From NCBI GenBank assembly GCA_965364735.1, contig CBDTYW010000092.1, forward strand, positions 1-12,810: 12,810 nucleotides of DNA, read 5' to 3'. This document shows positions 1-6,084 of this stretch, one piece after another (position 1 is the stretch's first letter; every line of letters starts with the position of its first letter). The position numbers and the translations under genes are program-made. Source of the stretch: CBDTYW01 sp965364735 (GTDB lineage: Bacteria; Actinomycetota; Nitriliruptoria; Nitriliruptorales; Nitriliruptoraceae). The notes under the pieces are model-generated. The model searched no databases, was not told where the DNA came from, and saw only the letters and a program-made list of their open reading frames with translations.

Positions 1-1808
1 TGCGCGAACGAGATGGTCCCGGCCGGCACCGATCCCGGCGCGGTGCGGCAGGGCTGGTTCAGCAGCGTGTCGCAGGCAGGCTGCGCGGTGGCCGTGGTGA
101 CGTCCGGGACGTGTCCGAAGACGAACCGTGTCGGGGTGTCCGGTCCGACGTGAATCGTGTGGTTCGCGGGCGTGGGATCGAACTGGAGCTGGCGGAAGCC
201 GGTGAACCCGACCGGCGACTCCACGGAGATGCGCAGCGCCGATCCGGCGCGGAACACGTGGTGCACCGGCCACATCTCGACGCGCATCGGCGTGACCTCG
301 CCGGGCGTCAGTCCGATGGCGTCGGTCGAGAGGTGCGTCGGGACCGGGCGGGTCGACGTGCTCTCGGACGCGTCGAGCACGCGATGCGACGCCCGGAGCC
401 AGCCGCGCTGGACGTAGAGCTCCTGACCGTCGGCGCGGACCTCGGTGAGGCTCACCTGGAGATCGGCATCGCCTGACGTCGACGACAGCCACAGGTCGAT
501 CGATCCCTCGCCGAGGTAGGCGAGGTCCTCTGCGAGCGCCGGGGTCGTGAACGCGACATTGCCGCCGGGCGGCACCGGGATCTTGTACGCCTCGTTGTAG
601 GCCTCCGGGTTGAACCCGATGTTGGCGTCGATGCCGACGACGAACGTCGGCGCAGGCAGCGGGGCGACGAAGGAGAACGTCGTCGCGTCGGTCGGCGCGG
701 CGTGCAGCAGCGCGCCGTCGGGCTGCGCGTGGATCGTCTCGATCGTCCGGGGGACGGGGTAGACGTCGGAGGTGGTCATCTCGTCGAACGTCGCGTCCTT
801 GCGGACGTCGCGCGGCAGCTGAACCATCGGCGCGTCGAAGTCCTCCGGCGCACCGCCGCGGAGGAAGTGGTCGAGGAACTCGACCATGAACGCGCGGTGC
901 CACGCTCCGCCCGAGAAGCCGATGTGGTCGCCGTTGGACGCGACGATCCAGCGCTGTGACGGATCGAGGTGTTCGTAGGCGTACATCGCCCGCGAGCCGA
1001 GCTGCTCGTCCTGCCACGCGGTGTAGACGAGCGCCGGGACCTGGATCCTCGCGAGATCCTCGGGCTGCAGGAAGTCGGTGTAGCGGTCCAGCGAGTCCTT
1101 GTACGGGTTGTTCGCCGCCTGCGTGCCCGTGAGGTCGCGCGGGTCGTTCTGCGTGGGGATGGCGGTCGGGCACTGCGGGTCGCCCTCAGCGGTCTCCTGC
1201 AGGCCGAACAACGTCCCGTACTTCTGGATGAACGTCCAGGCGCCGGCGAAGGTCTGGTTGAACATCCCTCCGGGCCAGGCGACGTCGGGGTAGAGGTCGA
1301 CGACGGGGACGTCCGCGATGATCGCGGTCAGGTGTTCTGGCTGCTCGATCGCGGTGATGAGCGAGGTGATCGCCGGGTAGGACACGCCGGCCATCGCGAT
1401 CTCGCCATCCGACCACGGCTGATCCGCGATCCACGCGAGGACGTCGACGCCGTCGGCGGCCCATGCCGGTCCGAAGGGCGAGAACGTGCCTTCCGAGCAT
1501 CCGGAGCCACGGAGGTTGACGCCGATCACGGCGATGCTGCGCTCGAGGACCTGGTCGACGGACTTGCCGAACGTCCCGTCCTTGGCGTTGTTGCCGTTGT
1601 TGTAGCCCGAGTACTGCAGGACCGTCGGGAACGGGCCGTCGCCGTCGGGGAGCAGCAGCGTGAAGCGGAGCTGCGTTCCATCCGGGAGGGTCAGGTAGCC
1701 CTCGGACTCGGTGACGGCGCGCGCTGCGGGAGCGGCGATGGTCGCGAGCGCGATGGACATCGCGAGGATGACGAGGACGGCGCCGGCGCGGCGGCGAGCG
1801 ATCAGCAT
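1..1808 (-). CDS. Secreted CocE/NonD-type serine hydrolase (X-Pro dipeptidyl-peptidase S15 family), 3' end off the window
   Basis: An open minus-strand frame of 602 codons starts at the ATG at 1808 and is still open at the left edge, so the C-terminus is missing. Residues 1-31 form a signal peptide (Arg-rich start, hydrophobic core, AARA cleavage site). A hydrolase core follows with the CocE-type triad: Ser143 in GVSYPA, Asp267 in TAWQDEQ and His295 in NGDHIGF. Their spacing is close to that of cocaine esterase CocE (Ser117, Asp259, His287, from memory). From about residue 415 the protein is beta-rich, as in the jelly-roll domain of the family (a DLWLSS segment, and GSALRISVESP near residue 530). 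The family cleaves esters, amides or X-Pro peptides; the substrate here cannot be told. Export suggests action on an extracellular substrate. The last Gly of the usual GxSYxG motif is Ala. No strong ribosome site is seen, so the start rests on the signal peptide. Confidence 0.9.
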   Translation of the reverse strand, partial: MLIARRRAGAVLVILAMSIALATIAAPAARAVTESEGYLTLPDGTQLRFTLLLPDGDGPFPTVLQYSGYNNGNNAKDGTFGKSVDQVLERSIAVIGVNLRGSGCSEGTFSPFGPAWAADGVDVLAWIADQPWSDGEIAMAGVSYPAITSLITAIEQPEHLTAIIADVPVVDLYPDVAWPGGMFNQTFAGAWTFIQKYGTLFGLQETAEGDPQCPTAIPTQNDPRDLTGTQAANNPYKDSLDRYTDFLQPEDLARIQVPALVYTAWQDEQLGSRAMYAYEHLDPSQRWIVASNGDHIGFSGGAWHRAFMVEFLDHFLRGGAPEDFDAPMVQLPRDVRKDATFDEMTTSDVYPVPRTIETIHAQPDGALLHAAPTDATTFSFVAPLPAPTFVVGIDANIGFNPEAYNEAYKIPVPPGGNVAFTTPALAEDLAYLGEGSIDLWLSSTSGDADLQVSLTEVRADGQELYVQRGWLRASHRVLDASESTSTRPVPTHLSTDAIGLTPGEVTPMRVEMWPVHHVFRAGSALRISVESPVGFTGFRQLQFDPTPANHTIHVGPDTPTRFVFGHVPDVTTATAQPACDTLLNQPCRTAPGSVPAGTISFA

Positions 1809-1853
1809 GGAGCACGATCCCTGGTGGTGGTCGGATCCTGCACGGTACGCCGT

Positions 1854-1882
1854 CACGGCCCGCCGGTTACCGACGGGCCGTG
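1854..1882 (-). terminator. Hairpin, second of two downstream of the 630-residue gene
   Basis: CACGGCCCG (1854-1862) pairs perfectly with CGGGCCGTG (1874-1882), a 9-bp GC-rich stem. The 11-base loop can itself fold as CGG/CCG around TTA. There is no T-run on either strand, so if it terminates it is the U-less type often proposed for GC-rich actinobacteria. It sits about 46 bases upstream of the hydrolase ATG at 1808, so it could instead affect that gene's leader. Confidence 0.45.
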
Positions 1883-1890
1883 GGGGTGGG

Positions 1891-1920
1891 TGGCGTCAGC
1901 GCCCCCCGACGCTGGCGCCA
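1891..1920 (-). terminator. Hairpin terminator candidate for the 630-residue gene
   Basis: TGGCGTCAGCG (1891-1901) pairs with CGCTGGCGCCA (1910-1920): 11 pairs including one G-U wobble, with an 8-base loop. It begins 12 bases past the stop codon at 1933-1935, the usual place for a terminator of that gene. No T-run follows. Confidence 0.55.
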
Positions 1921-1932
1921 CCCTCACCGGGC

Positions 1933-3825
1933 TCAGGTGAGCCCGCTGATCGAGAACCAGCCAGACGTGTTCGTCGCCCGGATGTCCGGACCGACGGAGC
2001 CCTGGCCCCAGTAGTGGTCGTTCAGGTTCGTGACACCGCTCGAGTCGACCGGACCCATCGTGCGCCAGCGGACGCCAGCCGGCTCGAGGTCGTTCGCCAT
2101 CGCCGCCCATGCCTGCTGGACGGTCAGCGCCGGACGGATCGTGATCCCGAAGAACGTCTGGTCGAAGAGGTACTCGGCGAAGCGCTCACCGGTGCCACCG
2201 TTGATGCAGTAGGCGTTGGTGTCGAACCCGTTGATCAGGTGCAGACCGTCCATCGTCGGTCCCCAGCGTCCGAGGTGGTCGAGGGTTCCGGTCGTGTCGC
2301 GCAGGACCTGGCAGGACTCGAGGTTGAGCCATTCGAGGTCACGGTTGCCCCAGCGGGCGTCGGCCGGGACGATGCTGCCGTCGGCGTTGGTGCCCTTGAA
2401 CGTGAAGCCTCCGGACCAGCCGTGGCCGGTGTACCACTGGATGTCGACCTCATCGACCCAGTCGCTGTCGTCACCGCCGTTGCTCGGATCGCGGAAGTCC
2501 TGCTCCCACGCGTTGGTCCCGCGCCAGTCGAAGTCGACCGTCTGGTTGTGCGAGGACATCTCGCTGTTGAAGCCATCGGCCGAGTCCTGGGCGCACTGCC
2601 ACTCGTCGATCGTCTGCTCGATGCCGACCTCGGCGAACGATCCGCCCTGGCCGCCGAGCAGCCCGTCGACCAGCACGTGGCCGGCACCACCGGGCTTCTG
2701 CGACGGCGTCGCGGAGGCGACGGTCGTCATGCCGTTGGCGTCGGTGACGAGGAGGTTGAGCGTCTCGACAGCTCCTTCGCGGTGATCGGGTGCGTAGCGG
2801 ACATGGTTGTCGTCAGCGGCGATCGGCGTGCCGCTCGAGGATGACCAGCGCAGGGTGTACGGGGCGGTCCCGCCACCGATCTGGGCGATCGCCTCGACGA
2901 GCTTGCCGTCGGTGTCGACCTCGAGCTGGACCTTCGGGCTCAGCTCCGGCACGGCCGGGACCATGCGCCCGACGAGCTTGCTCGCCGAGTCGCGAACGGT
3001 CGTGGCGGGCTGGCAGATCCACTGCGGCAGGATCAGCTCGACCGAGCCGCGTCCGTCCGCTTCCTGGGCGGTGAGCGGCGGGGCGTAGTAGGCGAGCTTG
3101 GGCTTCAGCTGCTTCACCTCGCGGCCGTACAGCGACGTGCAGGCCTGGCGGGCCTCGTTCATCGACGAGATCTTCACGACGTCGAGCTCCTCGAGCTGGC
3201 GCGTGGCGTTGGTGAGCTGCGTCACCGAGCCGTCAGGTGCGTACGAGACGCGGAGCTTCGCTCCGGGGCCGACGAGCGGCTGACCCGCGAGCGTCAGCGT
3301 CAACGACACCGTGGTCTCGAGGTCGATCTCGAGCTCGGGGTTGCCCTTGGCGTCGCTCTGCTCGAACGTCGTGTTGCCGACGGTCATCCAGCGGCCGTGG
3401 CCCTTGGGGATGTCGAGATGGACGGCGGCACGCTTCTTGGCCTTGCGGGGGATGAGCGCAGTGATCGCGTCGAGCGCCTCGTAGTCGATGGCCTGGCTGA
3501 CCGTCGGGTTGCCGTCCTCGTCCTTGCCGTCGGCGACGACCTTCTGCGGCACCGCCGCGAAGTTCTCACCGACGAACGTGAACGCCCCGTCGGGACGAAG
3601 CATGGGCGAGGTCCCGGTGCGCTCGGCGAGCGCCTTCGCGTCCGCTTGGGTCAGGCCCTCCTGGACCACTCGGTAGATCGGCAGCTCGGTCGGCAGGGCG
3701 GCTTCCGCCGGTGCGGTCAGGGCGTCGGTCACGACGGGCATTGCGCTGACGGCGAGCGCCGCAGCGAGCAACGAGGCGACGCGCGACGGGGTTCGCCGTC
3801 GCGTGATGCGGGGTGTGGTGTTCAT
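1933..3825 (-). CDS. Secreted DUF6345-like protein, candidate caspase-fold (clan CD) cysteine peptidase with propeptide
   Basis: A 630-residue protein from the ATG at 3825; the start is fixed by GAGGAG at 3833-3838, 7 bases away. Residues 1-42 are a signal peptide (Arg-rich start, hydrophobic 17-36, APAEA cleavage site). Residues about 45-275 resemble secreted-peptidase propeptides: the part near 216-272 has a PepSY/FTP-like layout (KISSMNEARQAC, then KLAYYAPP, then a strand ending PQW). Residues about 295-372 look like an Ig/PKD-type domain (GGTAPYTLRWSSSSG). The C-terminal part (about 382-630) fits my memory of DUF6345: YTGHG with His468, then ARWGNRDLEW, then NLESC with Cys505, then GLHLINGF, GERFAEYL and TVQQAW. 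A strand ending in His-Gly, a later strand ending in x-Cys, then a helix and a V-x-x-A-W helix is the clan CD peptidase order (caspases, gingipains, CHAT). Activity is inferred, not shown. It is divergent from the lipoprotein gene at 4003. Confidence 0.8.
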   Translation of the reverse strand: MNTTPRITRRRTPSRVASLLAAALAVSAMPVVTDALTAPAEAALPTELPIYRVVQEGLTQADAKALAERTGTSPMLRPDGAFTFVGENFAAVPQKVVADGKDEDGNPTVSQAIDYEALDAITALIPRKAKKRAAVHLDIPKGHGRWMTVGNTTFEQSDAKGNPELEIDLETTVSLTLTLAGQPLVGPGAKLRVSYAPDGSVTQLTNATRQLEELDVVKISSMNEARQACTSLYGREVKQLKPKLAYYAPPLTAQEADGRGSVELILPQWICQPATTVRDSASKLVGRMVPAVPELSPKVQLEVDTDGKLVEAIAQIGGGTAPYTLRWSSSSGTPIAADDNHVRYAPDHREGAVETLNLLVTDANGMTTVASATPSQKPGGAGHVLVDGLLGGQGGSFAEVGIEQTIDEWQCAQDSADGFNSEMSSHNQTVDFDWRGTNAWEQDFRDPSNGGDDSDWVDEVDIQWYTGHGWSGGFTFKGTNADGSIVPADARWGNRDLEWLNLESCQVLRDTTGTLDHLGRWGPTMDGLHLINGFDTNAYCINGGTGERFAEYLFDQTFFGITIRPALTVQQAWAAMANDLEPAGVRWRTMGPVDSSGVTNLNDHYWGQGSVGPDIRATNTSGWFSISGLT

Positions 3826-3863
3826 GATGGTGCTCCTCGGCGACGGTCGTTCCGTCGCGTTCC

Positions 3864-3895
3864 ATCAGGCCAGAGCATCGGGGTGGGAGCCTGAT
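3864..3895. promoter_or_regulatory. Inverted repeat in the divergent promoter region
   Basis: ATCAGGC (3864-3870) and GCCTGAT (3889-3895) are perfect 7-base inverted arms separated by 18 bases. They lie between the starts of the secreted DUF6345-like gene (3825, minus) and the lipoprotein gene (4003, plus). This fits an operator or a leader hairpin of the minus-strand gene. No regulator can be assigned. Confidence 0.3.
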
Positions 3896-3907
3896 ACATC
3901 CGGGGCC

Positions 3908-3918
3908 GGGAAGTTCCC
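3908..3918. promoter_or_regulatory. GGGAA-G-TTCCC palindrome in the divergent promoter region
   Basis: A perfect 5-base-arm palindrome in the 177-base gap between divergent genes. On the minus strand it reads GGGAACTTCCC, which contains the GGAAC core typical of ECF sigma -35 elements. TATCAG follows 16 bases beyond GGAAC, at 3897-3892. It could be a sigma-factor promoter or an operator; the sequence alone does not decide. Confidence 0.25.
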
Positions 3919-4002
3919 TCTCAGTGCGTTTCGGCCTCTGGAGCGGCATGCTGCGACGGTCGCGCCGGATGGCTGCGGCAACGACGAGAAGAGGGCACCT
4001 GC

Positions 4003-4599
4003 ATGCGGACACCACGGATCACGACAGCACTCATCGCGACCGTGGCGCTCTCGTCGGCGGCCTGTGGCGGGACGGAGGCGGCGACGCCCGTCCCGGCGGT
4101 CACCGTCACGGTGACCGAGACCGCGACGCCCAGCGAGAACGCGGCCGAGAACACGTTCGCGCTTGCCGAAGCAGGCCTCACCGTCACCGTCGACGGCACC
4201 GTCCACGACCTCCCGTACGGCACGGCGCGCGCGGAGGTCGACGCGCTCGTCGAGCAGGTGCTCGGCGCCCCGACCGACGAGTTCTTCAGCGAGGAGTGCC
4301 CGGCCGGTCCGGCCACGCAGGTCGGCTACGTCGGCGGCCTCGAGCTCGTCCATCAGGACGGTGCGTTCGCCGGATGGGGACTCGACGCCGGGACGAACGC
4401 GGCGTTCATGACGCCCGCCGGAGTCGGCATCGGCACCAGCCGGGCGGACGTGGAAGCGGCGTACCCGGGGGTCGACATCTTCGAATCGACGTTGGGGACC
4501 GAGTTCTTCACGGGTGAGGTCGCCGGGGTCTTCGACGCCGACGCGGATGGCGACCCGGTGTTCGTCATGTGGTCGGGCGTCGCCTGCGTCTACCGCTGA
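4003..4599 (+). CDS. Small predicted lipoprotein with two internal modules, function unknown
   Basis: A 198-residue protein from the ATG at 4003. GAAGAGGG at 3988-3995, 7 bases upstream, supports this start. Residues 1-20 are a lipoprotein signal sequence ending SSAAC, with Cys21 as the expected lipidated residue; Ser at -3 is less usual than Leu. A Thr/Val/Pro-rich linker (22-50) follows. Then come two compact alpha/beta modules: about 58-130, with VDGTVHDLPYGTARAEV, and about 135-198, with GVGIGTSRADV at 140-150. The module pattern (short strand, turn, 'GTSRADVEAAYPG'-like helix start) recalls BamE/SmpA-like folds, but I cannot assign a family. Cys99 and Cys195 could form a disulfide. The same architecture is seen in the lipoprotein at 11245-11907. 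It is convergent with the next gene, with only 9 bases between the stops. Confidence 0.85.
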   Translation: MRTPRITTALIATVALSSAACGGTEAATPVPAVTVTVTETATPSENAAENTFALAEAGLTVTVDGTVHDLPYGTARAEVDALVEQVLGAPTDEFFSEECPAGPATQVGYVGGLELVHQDGAFAGWGLDAGTNAAFMTPAGVGIGTSRADVEAAYPGVDIFESTLGTEFFTGEVAGVFDADADGDPVFVMWSGVACVYR

Positions 4600-4615
4600 T
4601 CCTCAGCGTCAGCGG
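4593..4615. terminator. Bidirectional hairpin built from both stop codons of a convergent pair
   Basis: CCGCTGA (4593-4599) pairs perfectly with TCAGCGG (4609-4615) around a 9-base loop. The left arm ends in the TGA of the plus-strand lipoprotein gene; the right arm carries the TGA (read on the minus strand) of the membrane protein gene. It is the only space available for termination of either transcript. No T-run is present. Confidence 0.5.
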
Positions 4616-5040
4616 GTGGCGTACGCGCCGCCGATGAGGAACGCCATGACCGCGGACATCGCGCCAGCGGCCGTGATGAGGGCGAGCAGCCGCGTGCGTC
4701 GGACCTCATCGCGCATCGGCAACCAGCCGAGGGCGAGGAACAGGCCGAGCGGGATCAGACCGCCGACGTAGTGGATGTAGAGCTGCAGGACGCCGAGCCC
4801 TTGGTCCAGCAGCTTGATCCCCAGCAGCGCCTGGACCATCAGCGCGACCTGTGCGATCGCCATGATCACGCGACCGGGCAGGTCGAGCGGTGCCTTGGCG
4901 ATGGCGAGTCGTGCGAACCACGCGGTGGCGAGGAGCACCGCGAGCACCGTGACCGCACCCCACGTCCGGTGCACCGACGGGGACAGCACGAGGTTGTCGA
5001 TCACGCCGTCCTGCTCGAGCGCGAAGATGAGTGAGTGCAT
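4609..5040 (-). CDS. Four-helix integral membrane protein of unknown function
   Basis: The minus-strand frame ends with TGA at 4609. The most likely start is the ATG at 5040, giving 143 residues. An upstream in-frame ATG at 5121 would add 27 residues rich in Arg, Ser and Pro that do not look like part of a membrane protein; neither start has a strong ribosome site. Four hydrophobic segments are clear: residues about 29-49 (WGAVTVLAVLLATAWFARLA), 59-79 (VIMAIAQVALMVQALLGIKL), 87-107 (LYIHYVGGLIPLGLFLALGW) and 118-140. His residues occur before the first segment (SVHRTWG) and inside the third (YIHYVGG), which could bind a cofactor, but that is speculation. I do not recognise the family. The hairpin at 5170-5188 separates it from the hydrolase gene upstream, so it may be its own transcription unit. 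Confidence 0.75.
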   Translation of the reverse strand: MHSLIFALEQDGVIDNLVLSPSVHRTWGAVTVLAVLLATAWFARLAIAKAPLDLPGRVIMAIAQVALMVQALLGIKLLDQGLGVLQLYIHYVGGLIPLGLFLALGWLPMRDEVRRTRLLALITAAGAMSAVMAFLIGGAYATR

Positions 5041-5169
5041 GTCAGCCGCCTGCGACGGATTGGACGATCTGGATCTGGGCCGTGAGTGGATCACGGGAAG
5101 GTCCCCGATCACGAGTCCCATCTGCTCGCCGGCGATCGATCGTCAAGGCTGAGGGATGTCAGAGACCCG

Positions 5170-5188
5170 GCTGGACGCACGCTCCAGC
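5170..5188 (-). terminator. Hairpin downstream of the alpha/beta hydrolase gene
   Basis: GCTGGA (5170-5175) and TCCAGC (5183-5188) form a 6-bp stem with a 7-base loop, 13 bases past the hydrolase stop codon at 5202-5204 in the minus direction. It is a modest terminator candidate for the transporter-hydrolase operon; no T-run follows. Confidence 0.35.
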
Positions 5189-5201
5189 GGCCAAGGTCCC
5201 G

Positions 5202-6071
5202 TCACAGGAGATGGTTTCGCAGAAAAGCGGTGATGGTGGCGACATGAGGTTCGAAGGCGGCGAGGTCGCTGTGGCCGGCGCCCGGGACTTCCAACGTTCG
5301 GGCCATGGGGTTCGCGGCGGCGAGTGCGTGCAGGTCCTTGATCGGCACGATGCGGTCATCGGTGCCGTGCACGAGCAGGACCGGCGCCTGCACCATCCCG
5401 ATCCGCACGAGCGGAGCAAACGCGTCGAAGCGGTGCCCGATGATGCGCTGCATCACGCGAAGCAGCAGCGACAGCACCGGGCGAGGTACGCGGGACAGCT
5501 GTTCGCGCATGAGCTCGCCGGGATGCGACGGGGAGGAGACGGCGACGATGGCTGCGAGGCGATCGGACCGGGAGGCGCTGAGTATGCCGGCGCCGGCACC
5601 CACGGAGTGCCCGATCATCCCGACCGAGGTCACGGCCTCCTGGGCGTGCCCCCAGACGGCGGCGGCGTCGAGGTCTTCGGCGAAGCGAGGCATCGAGGTG
5701 AAGCCGTCGTGTTCGGACAGGCCGTGGTTGCGAGCGTCGAGGAACAGGGTGTGCAGGCCTGCGTGGTGCAGCGGTTTGGCGAGCGGCAGCATGTGGGCGG
5801 CGCTTGCGCCCCAGCCGTGCAGCACGATCACCATCGGGGCCGGACGGTCCACCGGGATGAACCAGGCGTGAAGTCGGGTCTCGTTGCCGCTGCTGAGCCA
5901 GACCTCCTCGGCGTCGAGGTCGAGGTCGGCGGGGGTGAGGTGGGTGTCGGTCGGCCCTGGCGCGAACGCCCGCTTGAGCAGCCATGGCAGCAGGAGACGG
6001 ATCGCGAGGATGACGGCGACGGGCAGCGCGATCACGCGCAGCCGGGCACACCTCGGTGACAGGATCTTCAT
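5202..6071 (-). CDS. Membrane-anchored alpha/beta hydrolase, probably in an operon with the MmpL-type transporter
   Basis: A 289-residue protein from the ATG at 6071. An earlier in-frame ATG at 6143 would overlap the transporter gene by 59 bases and add an Arg/Pro/His-rich, poorly structured leader, so 6071 is preferred; neither has a clear ribosome site. Residues about 13-32 form one transmembrane or signal-anchor helix (VIALPVAVILAIRLLLPWLL). The alpha/beta hydrolase fold follows: oxyanion segment VIVLHGWG (about 82-89), nucleophile Ser156 in GHSVGAG, acid Asp239 in HGTDDRIVP and His267 in GAGHSDL. This resembles the BEM46/YfhR-like group of anchored hydrolases; the substrate is unknown, with esters or acyl groups likely. 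Its start lies 13 bases after the transporter stop, which implies co-transcription and probably TetR control. It may process a lipid-like molecule handled by the transporter. Confidence 0.88.
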   Translation of the reverse strand: MKILSPRCARLRVIALPVAVILAIRLLLPWLLKRAFAPGPTDTHLTPADLDLDAEEVWLSSGNETRLHAWFIPVDRPAPMVIVLHGWGASAAHMLPLAKPLHHAGLHTLFLDARNHGLSEHDGFTSMPRFAEDLDAAAVWGHAQEAVTSVGMIGHSVGAGAGILSASRSDRLAAIVAVSSPSHPGELMREQLSRVPRPVLSLLLRVMQRIIGHRFDAFAPLVRIGMVQAPVLLVHGTDDRIVPIKDLHALAAANPMARTLEVPGAGHSDLAAFEPHVATITAFLRNHLL

Positions 6072-6084
6072 GGCGTGGTGCCGT

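Noticed and set aside
969..2844. Long plus-strand open frames opposite the CocE-type hydrolase and the secreted DUF6345-like gene
   Set aside because: Low-complexity Arg/Val/Asp-rich shadows of well-supported minus-strand genes; no start signals.
3865..4353. Minus-strand frames opposite the lipoprotein at 4003
   Set aside because: They have no domain content, and they conflict with a lipoprotein signal and ribosome site on the plus strand.
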